NCBI RefSeq assembly: GCF_006175995.1
Contig: NZ_VDMB01000016.1
Coordinates: 1 to 64,000, forward strand
Origin: Desulfobotulus mexicanus
GTDB taxonomy: Bacteria > Desulfobacterota > Desulfobacteria > Desulfobacterales > ASO4-4
Direction: 5' to 3'
Length of the DNA stretch: 64,000 nucleotides
Shown here one piece after another: positions 39,265 through 52,839 of this stretch. A program made the translations under genes and the position numbers. Each line of letters begins with the position of its first letter. The first letter of the stretch is position 1. A model generated the notes under the pieces. That model searched no databases and was not told where the DNA came from. It saw nothing but the letters and a program-made list of their open reading frames with translations.

Positions 39265-40473
39265 ATGAAAAAATGGAACGCAGTCCTTGCTGCCCTTCTT
39301 CTCTTTTTCCCTTTTACACTTGCAGGAAGCTCTTCCCCCCTGATTATTGGCATTGATGCAGACATGAGCGGTGGATCAGCAAAGGCGGGCCAGTCCATTT
39401 ACAGGGGCACTTTGCTGGCGGTCAATGAAATCAATGCCAGAGGCGGACTTCTGGGAAGGCAGCTCCATCTGGAAGTAAGGGATCACCGGGGCAACCCCGC
39501 AAGGGGCCTTGCCAATATGAAAGAATTTGCTGCCATGCCGGATCTTCTTGCTGTGATGGGCGGGCTGCATACACCGGTGGCTCTGGCCGAACTTCCCCTG
39601 GTGCATGAACATGGCATTCTTTTTCTCATACCCTGGGCCGCAGGAACCGACATTGTTGACAACGCCCATGATCCCAGTTTTGTGTTCCGGGTTTCGGTCC
39701 GGGATGCGGATGCCGGGGACTATCTCATTGGCAAGGTGCAGGAGGCGGGATACAAAAAACCGGGGCTTCTGCTGGAGCAAACTGGATGGGGCCGATCCAA
39801 TGAACAGGCCATGCGTAGAGCCATGGAAGAAAAAAAAATGCAGAAGGCCGGAGTCCGGTGGTTTCACTGGGGAGCCCAGAACATGACACCCCAGATCCTC
39901 TCCTTGAAGGATGCAGGCGCCGATGTCATCATGCTGGTTGCCAATGCGCCCGAAGGACTTGCCCTTGTAAGATCCATGGCTGCCCTGCCCTGTGAAAAAA
40001 GGCTGCCCATCGTTTCCCACTGGGGAATTACAGGGGGTGACTTTGCAAATGAGGCAGGAGACCTTCTCCATGACATCTCTTTGTATGTTTTACAGACCTT
40101 CTCCTTCAGCGCAGCTCCGGTGCCCGAAAAGGCAGACCACCTTTTTGCCCTTTATAAGAAGGAATATCCAACAACCACCCTGCCCGAAGATATTCCCGCA
40201 TCCCCCGGCCTTGCCCATGCCTATGATCTGGTGCATCTCCTTGCAAAGGCAACAAAAGCCGCAGGCACTTCAGAAAAAAGGGCCGTTCGTGACAGCCTTG
40301 AAACTCTTTTATCCCATGAAGGGGTCATGGGCAATTACAGCCCTCCCTTTACCCCCCAGCGCCACGATGCCCTGAACTCGGACAGTTTCATCACCGCCTG
40401 CTTCAATAAAAAAGGCAACATTGTGCCATGCCAGATCACACCGGCAAAAAGGCAAAGTGAGAGATGCCAATGA
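39265..40473 (+). CDS. LivK-like periplasmic ligand-binding protein
   Basis: 402 aa with a signal peptide ([20 protein letters not shown]). The mature start [19 protein letters not shown] and [20 protein letters not shown] are typical of type-I branched-chain-amino-acid-type binding proteins (Peripla_BP_6), and [13 protein letters not shown] fits the ligand-cleft region. AAAGGAAA precedes the ATG. No permease or ATPase gene follows; instead the stop overlaps the start of a membrane hybrid kinase. That arrangement is known from sensor pairs such as TorT-TorS and LuxP-LuxQ, so a sensory rather than transport role is likely. The ligand is unknown. Confidence 0.9.
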   Translation: MKKWNAVLAALLLFFPFTLAGSSSPLIIGIDADMSGGSAKAGQSIYRGTLLAVNEINARGGLLGRQLHLEVRDHRGNPARGLANMKEFAAMPDLLAVMGGLHTPVALAELPLVHEHGILFLIPWAAGTDIVDNAHDPSFVFRVSVRDADAGDYLIGKVQEAGYKKPGLLLEQTGWGRSNEQAMRRAMEEKKMQKAGVRWFHWGAQNMTPQILSLKDAGADVIMLVANAPEGLALVRSMAALPCEKRLPIVSHWGITGGDFANEAGDLLHDISLYVLQTFSFSAAPVPEKADHLFALYKKEYPTTTLPEDIPASPGLAHAYDLVHLLAKATKAAGTSEKRAVRDSLETLLSHEGVMGNYSPPFTPQRHDALNSDSFITACFNKKGNIVPCQITPAKRQSERCQ

Positions 40474-43436
40474 ATCATATTGCCAGCCAGCTACCGGAGG
40501 CAAAGGAAGACGGCAACACATCAGGCTTTCAAGCGCCAACCAAAGAAAACCCTGATTTCCTGTCGTATATTCTGTACCGCATGATCCCTCCTTCCCTTAT
40601 CGTTCTTTTTTTAATGGGCTGCATCATCATCGCCGTCACCCGATCTTTCATCCTTGCCAACGCCCAGGAAAGGCTGGAATATGAGGCCGACAGGGAACAG
40701 CAGAGGATAGAGGAAAAAATAAAGGACATTAAAAAAATTGCCTCTTCCCTTGCGGAAAACGATCTGATCATCAATGGAATCATTGATACGCTGGAAAGGG
40801 AACGCTATCTGCCCCTTTTTTTCCAGTCCTTAAATTTCACGGGTTCCGTTTCTTCCCACATTGCCCTGCTGGATTTTGCGGGTCATGTGATTGTTTCCAA
40901 TGAGCAGAAAAGCTTCTGCCATGCCTGCAAAAAGGCAGCAGAACACCTGAAAAAAACAGGACTTCCCATTTTTTTCGACAAAGATATCCTCATGATTGCA
41001 AGCCCTGTTCTGATCCATGGCTTCCATGAAGGAACTGTCATTATCTCCTTTCATCCCAAAGATTTTACAGCCCTTCTTGAGCTGGACAACACCCCAACCC
41101 CAATTGCCCTTTTCAGTAAAAATGAAGAACAGACCCTCATGGCCAATGCAGGTTTCAAAAATGCATTCGGAGAAAAAACGCCAACACTGGACCCCTATCT
41201 TCTGGTGCGCACAAGAAATATTCTGGATATTCCGGATATCTACCTTGCCGTGGGGCAGGATAAAAAAGTGGCCACGGCAGCCCTGAAGTCCATAGGCTTT
41301 TATATGGCAGGAATCGCTTTTTCCGGAATCATCCTGCTGGTTCTTGCCATTTTTAACAGTACCCGTATGGCTGTCAGGGAGGTAAAAATTTTAAGCGATG
41401 GCATCCGGGGGATAATGGAGCATAAGGATCTGGCCCACAGGCTTGGGGCTTCCGGACCAAAGGAGTTGCAGCAGCTTGCCATGGCCTTTAACAACACCCT
41501 TGAAACCCTGGAATACAGCACCATTTCCAGGGAAGAACTGGAGCAGGTCAATTCAGCCCTTGAAGAAGCCATTACAAGGGCGCAGGCCATGGCCATGGAA
41601 GCGCAGATGGCAAGTATCGCCAAAAGTGAATTCCTTGCCAACATGAGCCATGAAATCCGCACCCCCATGAATGCGGTGATGGGCCTGAGCCGCCTGCTTT
41701 CCGACACGCCCCTCAATGACCAGCAAAAAGACTGGCTTGCAAAAATCAACCGGTCTTCCCGCCTTCTTCTGGGGATCATCAATGACATTCTCGATTATTC
41801 CAAAATTGAAGCAGGAAAGCTTGAGCTGGATCCCCATCCCTTTGCCCTGGATGCGTTGCTGGAAGAGGTTCAGGATCTTTTCATGGAATCGGCAGCGGAA
41901 AAGAAACTGGCCTTTACCCTGACCATCCCGGAGAACATGCCCAAAACCCTGATGGGTGATTCCTTAAGGCTGATGCAGATATTGAGCAACCTTGTCAGCA
42001 ATGCCATCAAATTTACGGAAAAAGGTTTTATTTCCCTCATCGTAAAATTGAATCCTGAATCCATGGCGGGAAGTGAAAACAGCTCTGGATCTGAAAAGCC
42101 AGATACAGCACTGGCAGATCTTGTTTTCTCTGTGGAAGACAGCGGTATCGGCATGGATGAAGATCAAGTGGCAAAGCTCTTTCAGCCATTTTCCCAGGCA
42201 GATACATCAACCACCCGCAAATATGGCGGCACAGGCCTTGGACTTGTCATCACCAAAAGATTGGTGCAGGCCATGGGAGGAGAACTTGCACTCTCATCCT
42301 TCCCCAACAAAGGCAGCACCTTTTCCTTTGATCTGAAACTGCCCGCCACAACCATGCAACCGGTCAAAAACCATGAAAACGCCGAACGTCCTTCCTTCAG
42401 CGGCTACCGCATTCTTCTTGTGGAGGACAATCCCCTGAATCAGGAAGTGGCAATCCATTTTATTGAAAAAACGGGCGCAGCGGTCATCCTTGCGGAAAAT
42501 GGCCTCAAAGCCATTGAAATGACAGAACGTGAAAAACCGGATCTGATTCTCATGGATCTTCAGATGCCTGTTATGGACGGCTTTGAAGCAACAAGAAAAA
42601 TCCGGGAAATGGAAAAGCCTGATGCCAGACCCCTGCCCATCATCGCCCTTTCTGCTGCGGTGATGGAAAATGACCGCATAAGGGCCAGAGAAGCAGGCAC
42701 CAGCGGCCATTTGGAAAAACCCATAGATGAATCTGAACTCTACCGAACCCTGTCCGGCTTCCTTGACCCCTGTGGCCTCATCATAAAAGAAAATACCTGC
42801 ACCCCCACAGATCTTTTTCCTGAACTCAAGGGATTTAACGAAAAAAAAGCCATGGCCGCATCCCTCGGGGACAGGGCCTTTTATGTAAAAATACTGAAAT
42901 CCTTTGCAAAACAGCTTGGGGAAGATTATATCCCCAAAGCAAAAAATATCCATCAACTCAATGCAAAAGAGATACAGCACATGGCCCACAGCCTGAAGGG
43001 AACAGCCGCAACGGTGGGGGCTGTTCAGATTGCAGAGATTGCTGCATCCATGGATGCCATCTGCAAAGATGAAAAAATCCCTTCCAAGGCCCTTGCTCTC
43101 TCCCTTGAAAGGGCCCTTGAATCGGCATATTCTGAGATCAGCATTTTTTTATCCTCGGAAAAAGTCCCGGAGCAAACCCTACAAAACCCCGCCGACGAAA
43201 AGGAAGGGCTTAAGGCGGCAAAAGACCTCCTTGACATGCTCTGTCAAAATGTCTTTGTGGAAGACACTCTTCTTGATCCTGCCCTTGATTTTATATGCAA
43301 AAAACACGGTGCAGACAAAGCTCTTAAAATCCGGGAGCTTGTGGAAATATTTGATCTCTCGGCAGCGGCTGAAGATCTTGATAAACTGCTTGGGGAAGAG
43401 GAAGCGGGAGACAAGGGAAACCCCAAAAAACCGTAA
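40470..43436 (+). CDS. Membrane hybrid kinase coupled to the LivK-like protein
   Basis: 988 aa from the ATG at 40470, four-base overlap with the previous stop; an ATG at 40464 is also possible. TM1 (~39-60) and TM2 (~277-298) frame a periplasmic domain of ~215 residues. HAMP follows (~298-352), then a coiled coil. His394 is in [15 protein letters not shown]. ATPase motifs are [17 protein letters not shown] and [13 protein letters not shown]. Receiver Asp696 is in [13 protein letters not shown]. Hpt His840 is in [14 protein letters not shown] further C-terminal module of ~90 residues is shared with the next kinase. It is probably the signal partner of the preceding binding protein. Confidence 0.93.
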   Translation: MNHIASQLPEAKEDGNTSGFQAPTKENPDFLSYILYRMIPPSLIVLFLMGCIIIAVTRSFILANAQERLEYEADREQQRIEEKIKDIKKIASSLAENDLIINGIIDTLERERYLPLFFQSLNFTGSVSSHIALLDFAGHVIVSNEQKSFCHACKKAAEHLKKTGLPIFFDKDILMIASPVLIHGFHEGTVIISFHPKDFTALLELDNTPTPIALFSKNEEQTLMANAGFKNAFGEKTPTLDPYLLVRTRNILDIPDIYLAVGQDKKVATAALKSIGFYMAGIAFSGIILLVLAIFNSTRMAVREVKILSDGIRGIMEHKDLAHRLGASGPKELQQLAMAFNNTLETLEYSTISREELEQVNSALEEAITRAQAMAMEAQMASIAKSEFLANMSHEIRTPMNAVMGLSRLLSDTPLNDQQKDWLAKINRSSRLLLGIINDILDYSKIEAGKLELDPHPFALDALLEEVQDLFMESAAEKKLAFTLTIPENMPKTLMGDSLRLMQILSNLVSNAIKFTEKGFISLIVKLNPESMAGSENSSGSEKPDTALADLVFSVEDSGIGMDEDQVAKLFQPFSQADTSTTRKYGGTGLGLVITKRLVQAMGGELALSSFPNKGSTFSFDLKLPATTMQPVKNHENAERPSFSGYRILLVEDNPLNQEVAIHFIEKTGAAVILAENGLKAIEMTEREKPDLILMDLQMPVMDGFEATRKIREMEKPDARPLPIIALSAAVMENDRIRAREAGTSGHLEKPIDESELYRTLSGFLDPCGLIIKENTCTPTDLFPELKGFNEKKAMAASLGDRAFYVKILKSFAKQLGEDYIPKAKNIHQLNAKEIQHMAHSLKGTAATVGAVQIAEIAASMDAICKDEKIPSKALALSLERALESAYSEISIFLSSEKVPEQTLQNPADEKEGLKAAKDLLDMLCQNVFVEDTLLDPALDFICKKHGADKALKIRELVEIFDLSAAAEDLDKLLGEEEAGDKGNPKKP

Positions 43437-43449
43437 AGGAGTTTCAGGC

Positions 43450-46400
43450 ATGACAATGAAAATAGAAAGAAACAGGCTGAAACCCCAAAAGATATTCCCA
43501 AACCCCATCCCTGCCCCATGGCTTTCCATGGCAGGGGCCCTTGTCCTGTTGTTTTTTACCATATCCATACCTGTGCAGGCAGAAGAAAGAAACCTTAGTG
43601 ACAATCAAAGGCTGAAGGCCCTTTCCATGGCCTCCTTTGAAGCCATCTTTCTTTCGGAAAAAGGCATATGCATCGAGCAGAATCAAAGTGCGGAAACCCT
43701 GTTCGGTTATACCCTGGATGATGCAAGGGGAAGGCCGGGCACAGACTGGATAGCCCCCATAGACCGCCCCATGGTGATGGAAAAAATGATGTCCGGCTAT
43801 GGGGGGGCCTATGAGGTCCGGGCTTTGAGAAAGGATGGCACAGAGTTTCACGCTGAAATTCAGGGCCGCATAATAGAGGTGGGAGACAGGCGGATACGGG
43901 TAACGGCACTGCGGGACATCAGCGACCGTAAAGAACTGCAAGCAAAAATGGCCGCCAGCACAAGGTTTTTTATGCTGTGGCTTTTCGGGGTCATCTTCCT
44001 GCTTCTTGCTCTGAGTACCGGGCTTTTTTTCAGCATTCTGCAACGGAAGCGCTCTGACTCAGAACTCAAAAAAAGAACATGGGAGCTGGAGTCCATTTTT
44101 AAATCCGCCAGAACCGTCAGTCTGATCAAGACCGACATGGATTCCATCGTTGAGGAATTCAGTTCCGGCGCTGAAGAAATTTTCGGCTATACCAGAGAAG
44201 AAATGATCGGCCGCCATGTTGGGATTCTGCACACAGAGGCAGAATCATTCATTCTAAAAAAATATGTGGACAGATTGGTGCAGGGAGAAGGCTTTACCAT
44301 AGAAACCGAACTTGTAAGAAAAAACGGCAGCCTCTTTCCTGCCCTCTTCAGTGTCCAGCCTGTGTATGACACCAATGGCAGCATCATCTCTACCCTTGGC
44401 ATTACCTTTGACATCAGTGAACTGAAAGCCGCAGAAAGTTCCCTTAGAAGAAGCGAGCTGAAATACCGCCTCCTGTTTGAAAACATGAATGCGGCCTTTG
44501 CCCTCCATGAAATGATCTACGATCAGGATGGCAGACCTGTGGATTACCGCTTCCTTGAAATCAACCCCATGTTTGAAAAACTGACGGGTGCCAAAAGGGA
44601 AATGATCACAGGCCGCACCGTTAAGGAAGCCATACCGGAAACAGAAGACTACTGGATAGAAACCTTCGGTCAGGTCTGTCTTACAGGGCAGCCCATATCC
44701 TATGAAAACTATTCAAAGGGTATCGGCCGCCATTTCGATACCTTTGCTTTTTCTCCTGAAAAGGATCATTTTGCCGTATTTTTTGTGGATATAACGGACA
44801 AAAAAAAAGCAGAAGAAAATCTTAAAACAAGTGAAGAGCGCTTTAACCGGGCAATTTCCGGAACCGGAGCAGGTCTCTGGGACTGGGATATGATAAAGAA
44901 CACGGTGTATTTCTCCCCCCAGTGGAAAAAGATGCTGGGCTATGAAGACCATGAAATTCCAAACGACTTTTCCGGATGGAGACAATTATGGCATCCTGAT
45001 GATGCCCTGTATATTGAAAAATCAATTCAGGAGTACCTTGATGGAAAATCAGAAAGCTATGAGGTTGAGCATCGCCTCCTGAATAAAGAGGGCAACTGGC
45101 AATGGATTCTGACACGGGGAGAAATTGAAAAGGATGCATCGGGCAGGCCCATCCGCTGGACAGGCACAAATATTGACATCACCCACCGCAAGCAGGCCGA
45201 AGACGCCCTGAAGCTTGCCAAGGAAGAGGCCGAAGCTGCCAATGCCGCCAAGGGAGAATTTCTGGCTAACATGAGCCATGAAATCCGCACCCCCCTCAAC
45301 GCCGTGATCGGCTTAAGCCGTCTTATGGCAGATACACCTTTAAATATCCAGCAGCATAACTGGCTTGAAAAAATAAACCGCTCTTCCCGCCTCCTTCTGG
45401 GGATCATCAACGATATTCTCGATTATTCAAAAATCGATGCAGGCAAACTGGTGCTTGATTACCAGCCCTTTACCCTCAAGGACATCACCGAAGAAATAAA
45501 AACCCTCTTTAAGGATGCTGCCGAAAAAAAGGGGCTGGAGCTGGTACTGTCCGTCTGTCCGCAAATTCCAAGGGTGGTAAGGGGCGACTCCTTACGGCTG
45601 ATGCAGGTTCTCACCAACCTTTTAAGCAATGCCATCAAATTTACTCCCAAGGGCTTTGTTGCCATGAGCATCGGCCATAATGTCTGCCACGCAGAGGAAA
45701 AAACGCCTGTCCATACGGTTCAAAGCCCAAAAGGACTTCTGTTCAGCGTGGAAGACAGCGGCATAGGCATGGACAATGAGCAGATAAAAAAAATCTTTCA
45801 GCCCTTCTCCCAGGCAGACACATCCACCACAAGGATGTTTGGCGGCACAGGCCTTGGCCTTGTGATCTCCAAAAAACTTGTGGAAGCCATGGGCGGCGAG
45901 CTTTTATTCCATTCCGAACCCGGTAAAGGAAGTACCTTCTTTTTTTACCTGAATCTGGAAGAGGCTTCTTCTGAAAGAGGCATTGCAGACAGACCGGAAG
46001 CTTTAGGGGAAAAGATGCACTTTCTGGTGGTGGATGATCAAAAACCCGCCAGAACCGTTCTGAGAAAAATCCTTGAGAGCTGGAATGCCAGCGTCCATGA
46101 GGCTGGCAGTGGGATGGAAGCCATTGAGGCGGTTATGGAGGCAGATAAAAAAGAAAAAGCTTTTGATTGTATTCTCATGGACTGGAAAATGCCCGGAGAA
46201 CTGGATGGGCTGGGAGCCATTAAAAAACTGGATGCGCTGTACAAAAACAAGGTGCTGAAAGGCCCCAAATCACCGATATTTGTGATCAGTGCATACAGCA
46301 GAGAAGAGCTTCCCCGTGAAAAACCCCTTTTCAAGGCCTTTCTGTCCAAGCCAGTAACCGCTTCCGATTTATTTGAGGCCATGGTTGAAGCTCTGGGCAG

Positions 46401-47469
46401 CGGCAATCTTCCTCGCATCACCCCAAAAAAAGATTCAAAAATTCCTGCCCTAAGCGGTTACAGAATTCTCCTGGTGGAAGACAACGCCCTGAATCAGGAA
46501 GTAGCAACCCGTTTTATTGAAAAAACAGGTGCAGGGGTCATCCTCGCAGAAAATGGCCTTAAAGCCATTGAAATGACAGAACGTGAAAAGCCGGATCTCA
46601 TTCTCATGGATCTTCAGATGCCCATCATGGATGGATTTGAAGCCACCCGTAAAATCCGGGAAACGGAAAGGCCCGACAAACAGGGGCTGCCCATCATCGC
46701 CCTTTCTGCTGCGGTGATGGAAAATGACCGCATAAAGGCCAGGGAAGCGGGTACCAGCGCCCATATGGCAAAGCCCATTGATGAGGCGGAACTGTACCGC
46801 ACTTTAGCCAGATTCCTTGAACCCAGGGGCTGGATCAATAAAGAAAAACCAGAAAACGACGTGAATCACTTCCCTGAACTTTATGGCTTTAACCGTAAAA
46901 GGGCCATGGCAGCATCCCTTGGGGACAGGGCCTTTTATGTGAAAATGCTTACATCCTTTGCAAGGCAGCTTGAAGAAGTCTTTATCCCCAACACCCAAAA
47001 AATAACCAGGCTGAACCCGGAAGAAATCCAGCACATGGCCCATGCCCTGAAGGGAACCGCCGCAACGGTGGGGGCTGAACAGGTATCAGAAATTGCAGAA
47101 ACCATGGATAAAACATGCAAGCAGGGCAAGCTTCCTCCTGATACCCTTATACATTCCCTTGAAAAAGCCCTTATATCTGCCGAATATGAAATAAGAAACC
47201 TTTTATCCTCAGAGCAGAAAGGGGAAAAAAAAGCCCCCCTTTCTGTCAATGAAGAGGAAGGCCGCAAGGCCCTTGGGCTTCTCCTTGCCAGCCTTCAACA
47301 AAGCGAACTTGCAGATGATGCCCTTCTGGACACGGCCCTTGATTTTATAGAAAGCATGCACGGCCCGGAAACAGCGGATGAAATCCGCAGATTTGTGGAA
47401 ATTTTTGATATGGATCAGGCCGCAGGGCGGATTCAAGGATTGGTTCTTCCTCAAACAAAGGAATTTTGA
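43450..47469 (+). CDS. Hybrid kinase with four PAS domains (first one predicted periplasmic), two receivers and Hpt
   Basis: 1339 aa from the ATG at 43450, preceded by AAAGGAG; the frame is open ~420 bases further back but that overlaps the previous gene. A signal anchor (~23-43, ending PVQAEE) and TM2 (~172-195) enclose PAS1. PAS2-4 lie at ~214-327, ~334-450 and ~462-580. His610 is in [15 protein letters not shown]. The ATPase has [10 protein letters not shown] and [13 protein letters not shown]. Receiver 1 has Asp911 in [14 protein letters not shown]. Receiver 2 has Asp1054 in [13 protein letters not shown]. Hpt His1198 is in [13 protein letters not shown]. From the ATPase on it is closely related to the preceding kinase. 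The stop overlaps the next ATG. Confidence 0.92.
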   Translation: MTMKIERNRLKPQKIFPNPIPAPWLSMAGALVLLFFTISIPVQAEERNLSDNQRLKALSMASFEAIFLSEKGICIEQNQSAETLFGYTLDDARGRPGTDWIAPIDRPMVMEKMMSGYGGAYEVRALRKDGTEFHAEIQGRIIEVGDRRIRVTALRDISDRKELQAKMAASTRFFMLWLFGVIFLLLALSTGLFFSILQRKRSDSELKKRTWELESIFKSARTVSLIKTDMDSIVEEFSSGAEEIFGYTREEMIGRHVGILHTEAESFILKKYVDRLVQGEGFTIETELVRKNGSLFPALFSVQPVYDTNGSIISTLGITFDISELKAAESSLRRSELKYRLLFENMNAAFALHEMIYDQDGRPVDYRFLEINPMFEKLTGAKREMITGRTVKEAIPETEDYWIETFGQVCLTGQPISYENYSKGIGRHFDTFAFSPEKDHFAVFFVDITDKKKAEENLKTSEERFNRAISGTGAGLWDWDMIKNTVYFSPQWKKMLGYEDHEIPNDFSGWRQLWHPDDALYIEKSIQEYLDGKSESYEVEHRLLNKEGNWQWILTRGEIEKDASGRPIRWTGTNIDITHRKQAEDALKLAKEEAEAANAAKGEFLANMSHEIRTPLNAVIGLSRLMADTPLNIQQHNWLEKINRSSRLLLGIINDILDYSKIDAGKLVLDYQPFTLKDITEEIKTLFKDAAEKKGLELVLSVCPQIPRVVRGDSLRLMQVLTNLLSNAIKFTPKGFVAMSIGHNVCHAEEKTPVHTVQSPKGLLFSVEDSGIGMDNEQIKKIFQPFSQADTSTTRMFGGTGLGLVISKKLVEAMGGELLFHSEPGKGSTFFFYLNLEEASSERGIADRPEALGEKMHFLVVDDQKPARTVLRKILESWNASVHEAGSGMEAIEAVMEADKKEKAFDCILMDWKMPGELDGLGAIKKLDALYKNKVLKGPKSPIFVISAYSREELPREKPLFKAFLSKPVTASDLFEAMVEALGSGNLPRITPKKDSKIPALSGYRILLVEDNALNQEVATRFIEKTGAGVILAENGLKAIEMTEREKPDLILMDLQMPIMDGFEATRKIRETERPDKQGLPIIALSAAVMENDRIKAREAGTSAHMAKPIDEAELYRTLARFLEPRGWINKEKPENDVNHFPELYGFNRKRAMAASLGDRAFYVKMLTSFARQLEEVFIPNTQKITRLNPEEIQHMAHALKGTAATVGAEQVSEIAETMDKTCKQGKLPPDTLIHSLEKALISAEYEIRNLLSSEQKGEKKAPLSVNEEEGRKALGLLLASLQQSELADDALLDTALDFIESMHGPETADEIRRFVEIFDMDQAAGRIQGLVLPQTKEF

Positions 47470-50009
47470 TGCATACTTTTGAAAATCCTCCTGAAAAATC
47501 AAAAATTATGGTTGTGGATGACCAACCAGTGAATATCCACTCTCTGGCAAGGCTTTTAAAGGACGACTACCAGATACTTGTGGCCACAGGAGGCATCAAG
47601 GCCCTTGAAATTGCCAGAAGTGACAATCAGCCCCAACTGATTCTTCTGGATATACAGATGCCGGACATGGATGGTTACGAGGTATGCCGAAGGCTTCAGG
47701 CCGATGAAAAAACCCGGAAAATACCAATCATCTTTGTCACTGCAAAGGATTCCGGCTCCGATGAGGAAGAGGGCCTTGCCCTGGGAGCCGTTGATTATAT
47801 TTCCAAACCCTTTGTGCCCGGTGTTGTCAGGGCAAGGGTTGACAATCAGATCCGGTGGAAACTGGCCGAAACAAAGCTTAAAAAAAGCAATGAAGAACTG
47901 GAAAAAGCCACGGCCCTGGCACGGGATCTTGCCGTGCGTGCGGAGATGGCAAACAATGCAAAAAGCGAGTTCCTTGCCAACATGAGCCATGAAATCCGCA
48001 CCCCCATGAACGGTGTCATGGGCATGGCTGGCCTCCTGCTGGATACGGAACTCAGTACACAGCAGCGCAGATACACAGAAACCCTCTACGCCAGTGCTTC
48101 TGCCCTGCTTTCCTTAATCAACGATATCCTTGATTTCTCCAAAATTGAAGCAGGCCATCTGGAGCTTGAGACTCTGGAATTCAACCTGAGACCCATGCTG
48201 GATAGTTTTGCTGGCATGTTTGCCTTTAAAGCGGATGAAAAAAATCTGGAGCTGATCATTTTCGTCGAAGATACCGTTCCGGACCGACTCATTGGCGATC
48301 CCGGCCGCCTTCGCCAGATTCTGACCAACCTTGTGGGCAATGCCATCAAGTTCACCCATGCGGGCGAAGTGCTGATCCACGTCAGCCTTGAAAAGGAGGA
48401 AGATTCCGGGGTCCGGCTCCGTTTTAATGTGCAGGATACCGGCATAGGCATCCCAGAAAAAAAACTCAACCGTCTTTTCAAACAGTTCAGCCAGGTGGAT
48501 GCTTCCATATCCCGACAATTTGGCGGTACAGGCCTTGGTCTTGCCATATCAAAAAAACTTATACAGCTCATGCAAGGAGATGTGGGGGTAAAAAGTGAGG
48601 AAGGTAAAGGCTCCTGCTTTTCCTTCACCGCCAGATTCCAGACCGCAGAAGAAAAAAGCTGCAAAAGCATCCTGCCTGCTGAACTTGGCGGTCTGCGGGT
48701 TCTGATTGTGGATGACAATGCCACCAACAGAGAGGTGCTGCGTATCCGTCTGGAATCAAAGGGTATGATCGTTGAAGAGGCGGCAGGCGGTCCAGAGGCC
48801 TTATCAATACTTTATCAGGGCCTTGAAAAAGGCCAGATATATCCCCTGGCCATACTGGACATGCAGATGCCCGGAATGAACGGAGCCGTTCTGGGGCAGG
48901 CCATCAAATCCGATCCCAGACTGAGGGACATCCGCCTTGTCATGATGACCTCTGCCTGTATGCGCGGTGACGGCGTAAAAATGAAGGACATCGGTTTTTC
49001 TGCCTATCTGGCAAAACCCGTTCAGTATGGCGAGCTTTTCACCTGCCTCTTACTGGTGATGGGAAAAAATGAACCCTCTTCTCTCATAACAAGGCATACG
49101 GCCAAGGAAGTACAATACCATTGCGTACCGGATTTTTCTGAAAAGAAAACCAGCATTCTCCTTGTGGAAGACAATATCACCAACCAGCAGGTGGCATTGG
49201 GGATGCTTTCAAAAATGGGGCTGAGGGCAGACACGGCTGCCAATGGCCTTGAAGCCCTTGAGTCCATGAAAATGATTTCCTATGATCTTATTCTTATGGA
49301 TATGCAGATGCCTGAAATGGACGGACTCACTGCCACAAAAATTATCAGAAAAACAGAAAAACTTTTTTCCATAAAACCCGTACCCATCATAGCCCTGACA
49401 GCCAATGCCATGAAGGGAGACAAGGAAAAATGCCTTGAAGCAGGCATGAACGCTTATCTTGCCAAGCCCCTGATGACCGAAGAACTTGCAGCGGTGTTAA
49501 ACAAATGGCTTGAAACAGATGACAAGGACGGCAAAAACAAGGATGGCAAAAGTCCCTATCTCTCCTTTGAAAGAAATGACCATCGGCCAGACACCCATTC
49601 CCGGCCCTGTCAGGCCCCTGCAAGGCCATCTGTTGATTCAAAAGAATACAGATCATCCCTGATAAAACCGCCTTCAGCCCGTCTTGTCTGGAATGCCGAA
49701 ACCCTTGAAATCATGCTTTCCGGTGACAAAGAGCTTTCTGAAACTATTAAAGAAACTTTTATTGTTGAGATTCATAAATATGCAAACAAACTTAAATCCG
49801 CACTGAAATCAGGCAATGCTGAAAATGCCAGGCATGAAGCCCATACAATGAGAGGCTCATGTGCTTATGTGGGCGCAGAAGTCCTCATGGATACGGCATC
49901 ACATATAGAAGAAATGATACTATCAGGTAATATGGAAACGGCCCTTACTCTGGTTCCGGTTCTTGAAAATTGCCTTACGGATCTTCTTAAGGCTCTGGGC
50001 TCTGAATAA
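47469..50009 (+). CDS. Soluble hybrid kinase: REC-HK-REC-REC-Hpt
   Basis: 846 aa, no membrane segment; the ATG at 47469 shares a base with the previous stop. An N-terminal receiver (~10-130) has Asp61 in [14 protein letters not shown] coiled coil leads to HisKA with His174 ([15 protein letters not shown]). The ATPase has [18 protein letters not shown] and [13 protein letters not shown]. Receiver 2 has Asp464 in [13 protein letters not shown]; receiver 3 has Asp611 in [13 protein letters not shown]. The Hpt has His792 in [13 protein letters not shown], with Arg where Lys is usual. With no sensor of its own, it probably takes its input through the N-terminal receiver from another kinase. Confidence 0.92.
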   Translation: MHTFENPPEKSKIMVVDDQPVNIHSLARLLKDDYQILVATGGIKALEIARSDNQPQLILLDIQMPDMDGYEVCRRLQADEKTRKIPIIFVTAKDSGSDEEEGLALGAVDYISKPFVPGVVRARVDNQIRWKLAETKLKKSNEELEKATALARDLAVRAEMANNAKSEFLANMSHEIRTPMNGVMGMAGLLLDTELSTQQRRYTETLYASASALLSLINDILDFSKIEAGHLELETLEFNLRPMLDSFAGMFAFKADEKNLELIIFVEDTVPDRLIGDPGRLRQILTNLVGNAIKFTHAGEVLIHVSLEKEEDSGVRLRFNVQDTGIGIPEKKLNRLFKQFSQVDASISRQFGGTGLGLAISKKLIQLMQGDVGVKSEEGKGSCFSFTARFQTAEEKSCKSILPAELGGLRVLIVDDNATNREVLRIRLESKGMIVEEAAGGPEALSILYQGLEKGQIYPLAILDMQMPGMNGAVLGQAIKSDPRLRDIRLVMMTSACMRGDGVKMKDIGFSAYLAKPVQYGELFTCLLLVMGKNEPSSLITRHTAKEVQYHCVPDFSEKKTSILLVEDNITNQQVALGMLSKMGLRADTAANGLEALESMKMISYDLILMDMQMPEMDGLTATKIIRKTEKLFSIKPVPIIALTANAMKGDKEKCLEAGMNAYLAKPLMTEELAAVLNKWLETDDKDGKNKDGKSPYLSFERNDHRPDTHSRPCQAPARPSVDSKEYRSSLIKPPSARLVWNAETLEIMLSGDKELSETIKETFIVEIHKYANKLKSALKSGNAENARHEAHTMRGSCAYVGAEVLMDTASHIEEMILSGNMETALTLVPVLENCLTDLLKALGSE

Positions 50010-50029
50010 TCAATATGCGGGGGCTTTCC

Positions 50030-52582
<2,553 letters not shown>

Positions 52583-52602
52583 AATTGAGCTCTCATTCCA
52601 GG

Positions 52603-52830
52603 ATGCTGTTGCTCCCGGAACTTCATTCCGAGAGAACAAGAAGCAATGCTGCCTTTAATAAATTCCATACAGATATTAAAAACTTCACACTGATTCCTGA
52701 AGATACTCAGCAGATTGCAGGCTATGTGGAAGGACTTAAAAATGAATGTCCTGAAGCAAAGATTTCTCAACATGTGATATACTGCTTTGGCAATCAGGGT
52801 TTTAAGGTTTTTGATATCGATAAAGGATAG
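52603..52830 (+). CDS. Small protein of unknown function between two kinases
   Basis: About 75 aa from the ATG at 52603 (MLLLPELHSERTRSN...); a GTG at 52579 overlapping the kinase stop would give 83 aa. It ends HVIYCFGNQGFKVFDIDKG three bases before the next kinase ATG, so it could be translated in the operon. Its last 26 codons and stop are duplicated at 35960-36049. I recognise no family and see no membrane segment. The ribosome site is poor, so it may also be a decayed gene whose end is kept because it carries the next gene's ribosome site. Confidence 0.5.
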   Translation: MLLLPELHSERTRSNAAFNKFHTDIKNFTLIPEDTQQIAGYVEGLKNECPEAKISQHVIYCFGNQGFKVFDIDKG

Positions 52831-52839
52831 GACATGACA
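52750..52839 (+). repeat. 90-base repeat, copy within the kinase operon
   Basis: This is the partner of 35960-36049 with one mismatch. It spans the end of the small ORF and the ribosome site and first codons of the kinase at 52834. Confidence 0.9.

Noticed and set aside
43030-43449. 140-codon upstream extension of the kinase at 43450
   Set aside because: It overlaps the preceding kinase by 400 bases in another frame and reads as a Lys/Arg-rich shadow; the ATG at 43450 has AAAGGAG.
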